Below are positions 1 to 8,537 of a stretch of 64,000 bases of DNA, piece by piece. Source of the DNA: B18-G4 sp032250805 (GTDB taxonomy: Bacteria; Bacteroidota; Bacteroidia; Bacteroidales; B18-G4); contig JAVVEM010000009.1 of the NCBI GenBank assembly GCA_032250805.1, forward strand, positions 38,154 through 102,153, written 5' to 3'. Both the position numbers and the translations under genes were made by a program. The notes under the pieces were generated by a model. It saw only the letters and a program-made list of their open reading frames with translations. It made no database searches and was not told the origin of the DNA. Position 1 is the stretch's first letter. Each line of letters starts with the position of its first letter.

Positions 1-1025
1 TCAATAAAAAACACCGTGTTATATGCGTCGTAATAGGCTTCAGCATCCCTGAACTTTCTGGCTGTAAGGCTGGGGGTTTCGCCTTCAAAATATTCTCTGA
101 AGGAGGATCCTCCAATTACATAAGTTATACCGGGATGTTCATTCACAAATTGCCTGACATGATTCAGGCCCGGACTTGCAAAAAACCTGTGCTCCCACAA
201 TCCTTCCTGAATAGTTGATTCGGGGCTGGCCACAAAATCGGTGTTCTCATCGACGAGTGTACCTGCAAGTTCAAGGTTACGGTTAATTACTTCCCGGGTC
301 GGAAGATCATACTGCTCGGCATAAGGATCGATGTTGGCCTGCACCACAACGACTTCCACCGGACGATCATTTTCCGTGTAATTGGCGTATATCACCCAGG
401 AGGTAATGAGCGGTCCGAATAGCAGCAAGAGCGATAATCCTGCCAGTTTAACCATTTTTGCATATGCCCTCTTGTGCCGGTATGCAAGCATGATGAGCTT
501 ATAAAAAACAATATTCAACAAAAGCACCCATAATGTCCCGCCAAAGCTACCGGTATACTCGTACCACTGAACCCATTCAGGTTTACTGGCAAACACATTT
601 CCAAGGTTCAGCCAGGGCCAGCTCATATCCCAGTTAAGGTGCCAGTACTCGAAACTGATCCAGAAAAAAGGCAATATCAGGTAACCACTTGCTTTTCCAT
701 ACACATGTTTTTTTGTATAAGAAAAAAGGTTGAACACCACTGCCATGAAGAAAGAATTAGCGACAAAAGCTCCTATGGCCCCCACCTCCGTTGAATTCCA
801 TATCCACCATGTGGTGAGCACATTCCAGAGTAGAAAGCCCGGATACGAATATACCATCACGGCGAAGCGATGGAAGTCCTTCCTGTTGGCACTGATATAC
901 TCTTCAAGAATGAGGAAAGGAACAAAAGCAATGAACGCAAGCCATGCCGCACCGTCGCGGGGCCAGGATAAGGCCAGCAGGAGGCCCGAAAGCATCGAAA
1001 GCAGGAGAAGATATTTCTTTTTCAT
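1..1025 (-). CDS. lnt: Apolipoprotein N-acyltransferase, 3'-truncated by window edge
   Basis: The frame opens at the ATG read from 1025 and runs off the left edge without a stop, giving 341 residues of a protein that is usually about 500-540 long. It starts MKKKYLLLLSMLSG and has several hydrophobic segments in the first 190 residues, with WPRDGAAW and the WPWLNLGN stretch typical of Lnt. After that a nitrilase/carbon-nitrogen hydrolase domain begins (VVVVQANIDPY, then SPESTIQEGLW with the catalytic-Glu region, and VIGGSSF). The family transfers the third acyl chain to the N-terminal Cys of outer-membrane lipoproteins in the inner membrane. The catalytic Cys would lie beyond the edge. A -7 promoter element sits only five bases before the start codon, suggesting a leaderless message. 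Identity is secure; completeness cannot be judged. Confidence 0.93.
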   Translation of the reverse strand, partial: MKKKYLLLLSMLSGLLLALSWPRDGAAWLAFIAFVPFLILEEYISANRKDFHRFAVMVYSYPGFLLWNVLTTWWIWNSTEVGAIGAFVANSFFMAVVFNLFSYTKKHVYGKASGYLILPFFWISFEYWHLNWDMSWPWLNLGNVFASKPEWVQWYEYTGSFGGTLWVLLLNIVFYKLIMLAYRHKRAYAKMVKLAGLSLLLLFGPLITSWVIYANYTENDRPVEVVVVQANIDPYAEQYDLPTREVINRNLELAGTLVDENTDFVASPESTIQEGLWEHRFFASPGLNHVRQFVNEHPGITYVIGGSSFREYFEGETPSLTARKFRDAEAYYDAYNTVFFI

Positions 1026-1030
1026 CGAAA

Positions 1031-1038
1031 CAAAGATA
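1031..1038 (-). promoter_or_regulatory. -7 promoter element of lnt (TATCTTTG)
   Basis: Reading the minus strand, TATCTTTG matches the Bacteroidota -7 consensus TAnnTTTG. It is followed by only TTTCG before the ATG, so the expected transcription start falls at or within a base or two of the start codon. No clear -33 TTTG is seen. Confidence 0.55.
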
Positions 1039-1105
1039 ATCTAAATACAATCATAAATAATGAATACTGAAGGATGAAGAAGCTCATAATGAATGATTTG
1101 ACAGG

Positions 1106-3064
1106 TCAAATCTTTCCATTTAGCGAAGCAAAATAATCAAGTACTTCAGGGTTTGCAAGAGCATCCTTATTTTTTATCTCTTCTCCGGTCAGTGCTTTCT
1201 TCACAGCAATTTCAACCTTTTTGCCGTTAAGCGTGTACGGAACCCCGATAGTTTCCATGATGATGGCGGGTACGTGCCGTGGACTGCAATTACTGCGGAT
1301 AAGTCCCGAGATCTTTTTCTTCAATTCATTGTCAAGGCAGTAACCTTCATTCATCTTCACAAAAAGTACAACCCGTTCATCATCCTCCCATTTTTGCCCG
1401 ATCACGACCGAATCTTCAATTTCTTCCATATTTTCCACAACGTTATAGATCTCGGCTGTGCCGATGCGCACTCCGCCGGGATTCAGGGTGGCATCCGACC
1501 GGCCGTACATGGTAATGCCACCATGTTCGCTCAAAAGGATATAATCGCCATGTCGCCATATTCCTTCATAAACATCGAAATAGGCATCGTGGTATTTTTT
1601 CCCGTCAGGGTCGTTCCAGAAATATACCGGCATAGAGGGAAAAGCGGTTTTACAAACCAGTTCGCCCTGTTTGCCAACAACACTCCGGCCATAATCATCA
1701 AAACTGTCGACATCCATTCCCAGTCCACGGCACTGGATCTCGCCTCTGTAAACCGGCAACATTGGGTTGCCCAGCATAAAGCACGAAATAATATCTGTCC
1801 CTCCGGCAATGGATGAAAGCTGTACATCTTTTTTCCATTCGCGGTAAACATATTCAAAGCTTTCATTTGAAAGGGGTGATCCCGTTGAGAGTATGGCCTT
1901 TAATGCCGGAAAATCGAAAATACTTTTTGGTGTTACATCAGCGTTTTCGAGGCTTGCAATATATTTTGCACTGGTGCCGAATATGCTCACCTCCAGTTCC
2001 CGTGCCATATGCAGTAAAGCATCCGGGCCGGGATGGAAGGGATTGCCATCGAAGCAAACAAGGGTTGAGCCTGCTGCCAGACTGCTGATAAACCAGTTCC
2101 ACATCATCCACCCGCAGGTAGTAAAATAAAAGATCGTGTCTTCTTCATGCAGATCGCTGTGCAGCATAAGCTCCTTCAGATGTTGTATGAGGGTTCCTCC
2201 TGCCGAGTGGACTATGCTTTTGGGTAATCCTGTCGTACCTGAAGAATACATGATATACAGGGGATGGTCGAAGGGGAGCTGCTCAAATGTCATTGGTCCC
2301 TTTACCGGTCTGGCAAACTCATCCCAGTTCACTGCATGATCAATACCGGAAGTGTTCAGGGTGTTGGTATAGTTGATCAATACCACCTGTTCGACACTTG
2401 GGAGCTGATCAATGATACCCCTGAGTTTTTGCTGCGAGTCGAACACCTTTCCTTTGTAAAAATAACCATCGGCAGCAAAAATCACTTTAGGTTCGATCTG
2501 GCTGAAGCGATCGAGCACCCCCTTGATTCCAAAATCGGGGGATGATGAAGACCAAATTGCCCCGATGGATGCTGCCCCCAGCATAGCGATAATGGCTTCA
2601 GGCATATTGGGGATAAAGCCGGCCACGCGGTCGCCCCTTTTCACACCTATGCGTTTAAGTCCTTCCGCCACGCGATGAGCCTGGTCATAAAGTTCAGCGT
2701 AGCTGATGCGTCTTTCTATCTCTTCCTCCCCTCGAAAGATGATGGCCGTTTTTTCATCTTTCCTGGATAAGAGGTTTTCTGCAAAATTCAGTCTCGCCCC
2801 TTCAAACCATTTCGCGCCAGGCATTTTTTTTGGATCATCAACAACAACATCATAATTCTTTGAATACTTAATGTTGCTGAAATGCCAAAATCTTCCCCAG
2901 AAATCGCCCGGATTTTTAACACTCCATTGAAAAAGTTCATTATAGCTTGAAAAGGACGCCCCAAAATGCCCGTTCACATCCTCAAGAAATTTTTTCATGT
3001 GCGAATTGTCGTACCTTTCGGCTGCAGGTGTCCAGAGTTTTTTATACTCCATAGGTTGTTGCAA
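1106..3064 (-). CDS. aacS: Acetoacetate-CoA ligase (acetoacetyl-CoA synthetase)
   Basis: This 652-residue ANL-superfamily adenylating enzyme has the usual length for acetoacetyl-CoA synthetase. The P-loop-like motif IMYSSGTTGLPKSIVHSAGG lies near residue 270, the N-terminal ACAS_N region contains FWGRFWHFSN, and YGRSDATLNPGGVRIGTAEIY marks the hinge. The C-terminal acylation-dependent Lys region (TLNGKKVEIAVKK) is intact. It activates acetoacetate to acetoacetyl-CoA with ATP. In this window that would channel acetoacetate released by HMG-CoA lyase at the end of leucine breakdown into thiolase. It is separated from the rest of the catabolic operon by a glycosyltransferase on the opposite strand. 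The bulky tryptophan-rich start resembles characterised acetoacetyl-CoA synthetases rather than acetyl-CoA synthetase. Confidence 0.92.
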   Translation of the reverse strand: MQQPMEYKKLWTPAAERYDNSHMKKFLEDVNGHFGASFSSYNELFQWSVKNPGDFWGRFWHFSNIKYSKNYDVVVDDPKKMPGAKWFEGARLNFAENLLSRKDEKTAIIFRGEEEIERRISYAELYDQAHRVAEGLKRIGVKRGDRVAGFIPNMPEAIIAMLGAASIGAIWSSSSPDFGIKGVLDRFSQIEPKVIFAADGYFYKGKVFDSQQKLRGIIDQLPSVEQVVLINYTNTLNTSGIDHAVNWDEFARPVKGPMTFEQLPFDHPLYIMYSSGTTGLPKSIVHSAGGTLIQHLKELMLHSDLHEEDTIFYFTTCGWMMWNWFISSLAAGSTLVCFDGNPFHPGPDALLHMARELEVSIFGTSAKYIASLENADVTPKSIFDFPALKAILSTGSPLSNESFEYVYREWKKDVQLSSIAGGTDIISCFMLGNPMLPVYRGEIQCRGLGMDVDSFDDYGRSVVGKQGELVCKTAFPSMPVYFWNDPDGKKYHDAYFDVYEGIWRHGDYILLSEHGGITMYGRSDATLNPGGVRIGTAEIYNVVENMEEIEDSVVIGQKWEDDERVVLFVKMNEGYCLDNELKKKISGLIRSNCSPRHVPAIIMETIGVPYTLNGKKVEIAVKKALTGEEIKNKDALANPEVLDYFASLNGKI

Positions 3065-3429
3065 ATTTGATTGAACAGTAAATTTTACGGATCACTAAGA
3101 TAGGAATTTTCGGGAATGTTCGTGCAGAAGAAAAGAAACATATGTTGGTACATGCTACCCACCCTAAGCCTAAAAATATTGGAATTTCAGATCAATTCCC
3201 TATTTTTGAATTGAGAAAAAACATCAAACACCGGTCTGTACGCATATCTATGACCCCGAAAAACAATGATTTTAAAATACCTGTTCGCAGACATATCCTG
3301 CACAGGACGCAGATAGGGATTACAGAAGTGCACGGGTATTTATTCAGCAGCCAGAGCGATAAACCCCGGAAGAAACTCCGGGCCTGGAAATTTTCGACGA
3401 ACAATTTTTAGACCATAAAATATTGTAAG
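3065..3429. other. Intergenic region without a convincing gene
   Basis: This is the divergent spacer between aacS and the GT39 gene. Short open frames exist on both strands (3142-3411 plus, 3192-3404 minus), but neither has a recognisable domain or a composition I would trust. A small hairpin, CCCGGA/TCCGGG with loop AGAAAC, lies near 3364-3381 and has no T-run. No clear -7 element was found for either flanking gene. Confidence 0.6.
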
Positions 3430-4878
3430 ATGAAATCCGGATTGGTAAGAAGCCCTTATATCTTCCTTATATTAGCTTTATTGCTTTTCTTTCCCGCTTT
3501 CATGATCAATCTTGAATATGAGCCTGTTGGCGAGGATGAAGCCATCCGTGCCCTGGTTGCTTTTGAAATGGACAAAAGCGGAGATTATATAACGCCAACC
3601 ATCGGGGGTACGCCATACATGAAAAAGCCTCCTCTCTACAACTGGATTATTGCTGGATCATATAAGCTATTCGGGAATTATTCTGAGATGGCCATCAGGT
3701 TTCCGATGATCATCTCACTGCTATTGTTCTCAGCGACCATATTTTTCTTTATCCGTAAGGAGCTGGGCAAAAAACTGGCAATCTTAAATGCACTCATCTT
3801 TCTTACAACAGGGCGAATTATCATTTATGAATCCCTCATGGGGTTGATCGATATGACATTTTCCTGGCTGTCCTATCTGTTTTTTATGCTGGCATATTTT
3901 CTATTTAAAAAAGAAAAATTTCTGCTGCTCTTCATCATGGCATACCTTATCGCAGCCATAACCTGGATGATGAAAGGCTTGCCCAGTATCACTTTTCTTT
4001 TGATCAGCCTGCTGGTATTGTTTGTTTCTGGCAAGCGCTTTCATATGTTATTCAGTTGGCGGCATTTTACCGGGATGTTTATTTTCCTGCTGCTTGTTGG
4101 AGGGTATTACCTGATATACTTTAATTTAAATCCTGAAACGAGCCCGGAAACTTTATTCATGACCCTGCTTGAGCAAAGCACCCGGCGCACTGTAGTCCGT
4201 TTTGGCCTGATGAAGACTATTCTTCATTTTTTTGCCTTTCCGCTTGAAATGCTATATCATTTTCTGCCCTGGACTTTATTAACCTTAGGATTATTTGTTG
4301 GGGGAAGTATTAAAAAGGCATGGGCTCATCGGTTTTTGAGGTACAACATCCTGATCCTGTGCTTCAACATTATTTTGTACTGGGCATCTCCCGAAGTATA
4401 TCCCCGCTATATTCTTATGCTGCTGCCCTTGTGTTTTGCTGTTGTGAGCTGGGTATATACCGATCTGCAAGAGCGGGGTGCCAAAGCGGCTAAGGTGATT
4501 GAGTATATTTTTGGAGCAACGCTCATTCTGGCAGGTATTGCTCCCTGGGCATCGCCTTATGTTGAAATGGTGAAAGATGTTGATCATGTATTGTTGATCT
4601 CTGCCATACTGTCGATTGTTCTGGCCACAATTAGCATGATTTTCTGGATCAGCAGGCAGTACCGGTTATTCTGGTTTGCAATCGCCATCCTGGTTTTACG
4701 TATCGGCTTTGACTTTCTGATCCATCCTACCCGGCAGGTCAACTCTGATCCGGCCGCGAGCAAGGTTCTTGCCTATTCGCTTGCAGAAAAAACCAAAGGC
4801 AAACCTTTATATTCCTACTGGAACAAGAATACTGTTGGTCTTGACTTCTGGTATTTAAAAAATTGCGTGAGTTTCTGA
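3430..4878 (+). CDS. GT39/ArnT-like membrane glycosyltransferase, interrupted near its C-terminus
   Basis: The 482-residue frame is a polytopic membrane protein with about eleven hydrophobic segments. The first loop reads EPVGEDEAIRALVAFEMDKS and then PYMKKPPLYNWI, the acidic loop and substrate-loop pattern of the PMT/ArnT family of polyprenyl-phosphate-sugar glycosyltransferases. Such enzymes move a sugar from a lipid carrier to lipid A or protein on the periplasmic face. The frame stops at TGA 4876-4878, but the same frame continues open for 62 codons to TAG 5065-5067 with plausible coding sequence (VARDEIIYHKSEKDPD). The intact protein was therefore probably about 545 residues. It could be a nonsense mutation, a pair of compensating indels around the A-run at 4857-4862, or a sequencing error. 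The acceptor is unknown. Confidence 0.85.
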   Translation: MKSGLVRSPYIFLILALLLFFPAFMINLEYEPVGEDEAIRALVAFEMDKSGDYITPTIGGTPYMKKPPLYNWIIAGSYKLFGNYSEMAIRFPMIISLLLFSATIFFFIRKELGKKLAILNALIFLTTGRIIIYESLMGLIDMTFSWLSYLFFMLAYFLFKKEKFLLLFIMAYLIAAITWMMKGLPSITFLLISLLVLFVSGKRFHMLFSWRHFTGMFIFLLLVGGYYLIYFNLNPETSPETLFMTLLEQSTRRTVVRFGLMKTILHFFAFPLEMLYHFLPWTLLTLGLFVGGSIKKAWAHRFLRYNILILCFNIILYWASPEVYPRYILMLLPLCFAVVSWVYTDLQERGAKAAKVIEYIFGATLILAGIAPWASPYVEMVKDVDHVLLISAILSIVLATISMIFWISRQYRLFWFAIAILVLRIGFDFLIHPTRQVNSDPAASKVLAYSLAEKTKGKPLYSYWNKNTVGLDFWYLKNCVSF

Positions 4879-5067
4879 TATCACTTTCACCTTTCCGTTG
4901 CCAGGGATGAGATTATCTATCACAAGTCTGAAAAAGACCCTGATGCTTTATATTTTGGCTTAAGCTCCAATATCCGTGATGACAAGGTAGAGATCATTGA
5001 TATGCTTGAGCGCAGGCACAGCGACCGCACTCCCATTCCCTTGTTCCGGTTTGTAGAGGAGAAATAG
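4879..5067 (+). pseudogene. Detached C-terminal 62 codons of the GT39 gene
   Basis: These bases continue in frame after the TGA at 4876-4878 and end at TAG 5065-5067. From about codon 8 the translation (VARDEIIYHKSEKDPDALYF and onward to LFRFVEEK) looks like a normal soluble C-terminal tail of a membrane glycosyltransferase. No start codon or independent promoter is apparent. The tail is lost from the product unless the stop is read through or is a sequencing error. Confidence 0.6.
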
Positions 5068-5111
5068 ACACCATACCGGCGGTATTCATATTAGCATGCC
5101 TGATGGAATTA

Positions 5112-6257
5112 TCAGCGATTAACGTATCGTGAGATCACCAGCCGCTGTATTTCCGAAGTTCCTTCGCCTATGCGCAGCAGGCGGGCATCACGGTAGTGGC
5201 GCTCAATGTCGTAGTCTTTCATCAGGCCGTATCCGCCATGGATCTGCACAGCTTCATCAGTAACTTCTTTGGCAACTTCAGAGCAATACAGTTTTGCCAT
5301 TGCTGATTCCATTCCAAATTGTTTTCCTTCGTCTTTCAACCAGCAGGCTTTATACAGCAGGTTTCGCGCCAATTCTATCTTCATGGCCATGTCGGCCAGT
5401 TTAAAGGCATTGACCTGAAAATGATTTACGGGTTTACCAAACTGTTTGCGTTCATTGCCGTAAGCCAGTGCCAGTTCGAAGGCTCCCTGGGCAACACCGA
5501 GTCCCATAGCGGCAATCGACAAGCGGCCATTGTCGAGTGTGCTGAGCATGATCTTCGAGCCTTGTCCGACCTCGCCCAGCAAATGGTTTTTGGGTACACG
5601 GCAATTGTCGAAATACAGTTCGGCCGTATCTGAAGCACGCCACATCATCTTGCCATGCATGGAAACCTGTTTAAATCCGGCTGTTCCTTTATCCACCAGT
5701 ATGGTGGAAAATATCTTCCTTCCGTTCTCTTCCCCGCTAACTGCCTGTACGGTACTGCCAATATTAATATCGGCAGAACCATTTGTAATAAATATTTTGG
5801 AGCCATCAATCACCCATTGATCACCATCGAGCTTTGCAGTTGTTTTCGATCCCCGCGAATCGGAGCCGGCATTGGGTTCTGTCAGGCCGAAGCCCCAAAG
5901 GGCTTTGCCGGTACATAGCTGCGGAAGATATTTCATTTTTTGTTCTTCCGTACCATAATAATACAGGGGTCCTATGCCAAGCGAGTTATGGGCTGCAAGC
6001 GTAGCGGCCTGTGAGCCATCAACCCTTGCCAGTTCTTCAACGGCAATAATATAAGAAATTGTATCCAGGCCCTGTCCGCCATATTTTTCGGGTAATGTCA
6101 TACCAAACAGACCAAGTTCACCCATCTGTGCAGTAATATCATACGAAAATTCCGCCTTCTCATCAAGTTCCCTGGCTACGGGTCTGATCACTCTCTCGGC
6201 AAAATCCCGCACAGTATCGCGGATCATTTTTTGTTCTTCGGAAAGTTCAAAATTCAT
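5112..6257 (-). CDS. Acyl-CoA dehydrogenase (short-chain type)
   Basis: The 381-residue FAD flavoprotein has the full acyl-CoA dehydrogenase fold. It has the N-terminal helical domain, the GFGLTEPNAGSDSRG flavin/substrate motif near residue 130, WVIDGSKIFITNG, and a C-terminal domain ending RIGEGTSEIQRLVISR. Glu365 in IGEGTSE occupies the SCAD-type catalytic base position. The isovaleryl-CoA dehydrogenase base, on helix G, is not seen, because that stretch reads LDNGRLSIAA. It oxidises an acyl-CoA to the enoyl-CoA and passes electrons to ETF. It is the last gene of a minus-strand operon (10948 down to 5112) for leucine/branched-chain catabolism, 60 bp from its upstream neighbour. By context the substrate would be isovaleryl-CoA, but the residues fit short or 2-methyl-branched acyl-CoA at least as well. 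Confidence 0.9.
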   Translation of the reverse strand: MNFELSEEQKMIRDTVRDFAERVIRPVARELDEKAEFSYDITAQMGELGLFGMTLPEKYGGQGLDTISYIIAVEELARVDGSQAATLAAHNSLGIGPLYYYGTEEQKMKYLPQLCTGKALWGFGLTEPNAGSDSRGSKTTAKLDGDQWVIDGSKIFITNGSADINIGSTVQAVSGEENGRKIFSTILVDKGTAGFKQVSMHGKMMWRASDTAELYFDNCRVPKNHLLGEVGQGSKIMLSTLDNGRLSIAAMGLGVAQGAFELALAYGNERKQFGKPVNHFQVNAFKLADMAMKIELARNLLYKACWLKDEGKQFGMESAMAKLYCSEVAKEVTDEAVQIHGGYGLMKDYDIERHYRDARLLRIGEGTSEIQRLVISRYVNR

Positions 6258-6317
6258 TGATCAAAAGTTTTTTAATTAACAAATAATTACAGCAGGGGTA
6301 CCCGATACCGGAAAATA

Positions 6318-8513
6318 TTAATCTTTATCTTTCTTCACTTCCGCTTCAAGCTCAACCAGAGCCGTATTTACTTCTACCATTTCGTTCAGTTGTACAAGGA
6401 TTTTCTTGATCACTGCGTCTTTTTTGGAGGTGATATTATTTTCCATTTTCATGGCATCGATCACCACAACAACATCGCCTTTTTTGATCTTGCCGCCTTC
6501 TTTCACATTGATCTTGAAAACCTTTCCTGGTATGGGCGAAACGATTTGATTGCCGGCATCCATACTTTCACCGGCTGTTCCTGCCGAGAGTTCTGTTTCG
6601 AGCAGATCATTTCTGAACATTTGAAACTCACGGCCATTGATACTAACTTTTGCATAATCGCCCTCACCAGCTGAGATCGCTGCAAAGAAATTATCGTCGC
6701 CCAGGCTGAAATCAATTTCCCCGCCATCAATGTAAAGTAATTTTCCTGTAAATTTTTTCTTACCAATCATGAATTCCCATTGATCATCGTCACGTTTTTT
6801 AACCGCAACCTCAACCACTTTGTCATCAACGGTAAGCTCGAGTGTTTGCTGGCTGCGCCAGTAGCCAATATTGTTCCATACATCGATGCTTCTTGGCTTA
6901 TATTCATTCACCTTTTTTTCGGTGTTCAGGGTATACAGGAGATAAGCCACCATAGCAGTGCTGATCTTAACCTCTTTTTTGTTATATGAATCCCTGTTCG
7001 GTGCAGTTTTAGTGTTCACGGCTACAGTTGTTTTGGTTGCTGATTGTTGTGTTTTCATTTTTACCAGTTCCGTTTCAAAGCGCTCTTTAGCGATGCCCGA
7101 TTTATAATCCCGGTACTGGTCTTCATGCATTGCAAATTCAAAAAGTTCTTCGTCATCCTCACCGGTATCCCATCCTTTCTCCTTCATCTCCCTGCGATAT
7201 TTTTCGAGAGCATCCGGATAGAAGTCCTGCGGAACACCGTCATAGAATTCCCGTTCCTGATCCTTTGCGAGCGCAATAATTTCCGGCGCAAGCGGGCCTG
7301 GCAGCTTACCCGCTTTTCCGAGCACCATATTCCAGGCGTTGTCGTCCATCATGGAGTATCGTTCTTCGCCTTTGGCCATTTGCATCAGGTTAAGCAGGGC
7401 AATATTCTTCACGTACTGGCTGTATGGGGTTACCAGCGGGGGGTATCCAAGTTTTGGCCATATGTATTCAACTTCTTCGAACAGCTTCATGAGCAGTTCG
7501 TCTTCCGTAAGTTCAGCTTTACCACTTGATTTAAGTGAGAAGTTGATGCTATCCTGTACTCCTTTGAGGTCAGCCATCAGGCTTCCCATCATACCACCGG
7601 GCAGGCCCGATTCGATCATCAGCGATGACATGAACCTGTTTTTCGGGTTGATCCAGTACCCCAGAAAGTCGTCGATGAATTCCTGCGTTAGGGCACGTGC
7701 TTCCATGTAAGCGTTCATATTGATATCGGGAACGTCGAAGCCGGCATCCAGCAGCATTTCCCTAATGGTGATCAAGTCGGGATGCACCATTCCCCAGGAG
7801 AGGGGTTCCATGGCCACATCGATAATCTCAGCACCTGCTCTGGCCACTTCAAGCATTGAGGCCACCGAGAACCCGGGGCCCGAATGGCCGTGATACTGCA
7901 CCAATATCCTGGGATATTTTGTTTTAATGGCATGGGTCAGCCTGCCCAGCATTGCAGGGCGGCCGATACCGGCCATGTCCTTCAGGCAGATCTCATCGCA
8001 GCCGTATTCAACTACTTTATCAACCACCTGCATGTAATAGTCGACGGTATGTAATTTTGAGTGGGTTATACATAGGGCAGCCTGAGAGATCATCCCGGCC
8101 TCTTTGGCATATTTTACCGAAAGCTCGAGGTTACGGTGATCGTTCAGTCCGCAAAAAGAACGGGCAATATTCGTCCCCTGGGCATTTTTCACCTTGTACA
8201 TCAACTGCCTCACGTCGGCCGGAACAGGAAACATACGTATCCCGTTCAGAGCCCGTTCGAGCATATGTGTTTGTATGCCCACATCATTAAAGGGCCGGGT
8301 CCACTCACGAACAGCTTTATTCGGATTTTCCCCATACAGGAGGTTTACCTGTTCAAAGGCTCCACCATTTGTTTCAACACGCGCAAAGCAGCCCATGTCG
8401 ATAATTACCGGGGCGATCCTTGTCAGCTGATCCACCCGGGGAACATATTTCCCGGATGATTGCCACATGTCGCGGTATAGCAGGCTGAATTTTATCGGTC
8501 TCTTTTTAGCCAT
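6318..8513 (-). CDS. Biotinylated pyruvate/oxaloacetate-type carboxyltransferase (5S + 1.3S-like fusion)
   Basis: The 731-residue protein joins an oxaloacetate decarboxylase alpha/pyruvate carboxylase B-type carboxyltransferase domain (about 1-310), the PYC_OADA conserved region (about 310-480), a less conserved linker region (about 500-640) and a C-terminal biotinyl domain. Metal and catalytic residues expected from transcarboxylase 5S are visible: Asp15 in RDMWQSS, Lys178 in EICLKDMAGIG, and His208/His210 in QYHGHSGPG. The biotin lysine is Lys689 in DAMKMEN. It sits between the methylglutaconyl-CoA hydratase and acyl-CoA dehydrogenase genes, 24 bp after the former, in the place where leucine operons normally carry a biotin carboxylase-BCCP subunit. 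No biotin carboxylase domain is present in it or anywhere in the window. I infer it may shuttle a carboxyl group between a 2-oxoacid and the neighbouring acyl-CoA carboxyltransferase. The alternative is a pyruvate carboxylase subunit B whose partner lies elsewhere. Confidence 0.88.
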   Translation of the reverse strand: MAKKRPIKFSLLYRDMWQSSGKYVPRVDQLTRIAPVIIDMGCFARVETNGGAFEQVNLLYGENPNKAVREWTRPFNDVGIQTHMLERALNGIRMFPVPADVRQLMYKVKNAQGTNIARSFCGLNDHRNLELSVKYAKEAGMISQAALCITHSKLHTVDYYMQVVDKVVEYGCDEICLKDMAGIGRPAMLGRLTHAIKTKYPRILVQYHGHSGPGFSVASMLEVARAGAEIIDVAMEPLSWGMVHPDLITIREMLLDAGFDVPDINMNAYMEARALTQEFIDDFLGYWINPKNRFMSSLMIESGLPGGMMGSLMADLKGVQDSINFSLKSSGKAELTEDELLMKLFEEVEYIWPKLGYPPLVTPYSQYVKNIALLNLMQMAKGEERYSMMDDNAWNMVLGKAGKLPGPLAPEIIALAKDQEREFYDGVPQDFYPDALEKYRREMKEKGWDTGEDDEELFEFAMHEDQYRDYKSGIAKERFETELVKMKTQQSATKTTVAVNTKTAPNRDSYNKKEVKISTAMVAYLLYTLNTEKKVNEYKPRSIDVWNNIGYWRSQQTLELTVDDKVVEVAVKKRDDDQWEFMIGKKKFTGKLLYIDGGEIDFSLGDDNFFAAISAGEGDYAKVSINGREFQMFRNDLLETELSAGTAGESMDAGNQIVSPIPGKVFKINVKEGGKIKKGDVVVVIDAMKMENNITSKKDAVIKKILVQLNEMVEVNTALVELEAEVKKDKD

Positions 8514-8537
8514 ATCTTGTTGTCAGTTTTTCAGTTC

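Noticed and set aside
3364..3381. CCCGGA/TCCGGG hairpin as a terminator
   Set aside because: No T-run on either side and no gene ending nearby that needs it.
3142..3411. 89-codon open frame upstream of the GT39 gene
   Set aside because: No recognisable domain, signal or ribosome-binding site; basic, mixed composition looks like chance in an intergenic region, with another open frame antisense to it.
4876..4878. TGA in the GT39 gene as a selenocysteine codon
   Set aside because: No SECIS-like hairpin just downstream and no selenocysteine tradition in this membrane family; mutation or error is simpler.
7044..7529. 161-codon plus-strand open frame
   Set aside because: Antisense shadow of the biotinylated carboxyltransferase; low-complexity Phe-rich translation.
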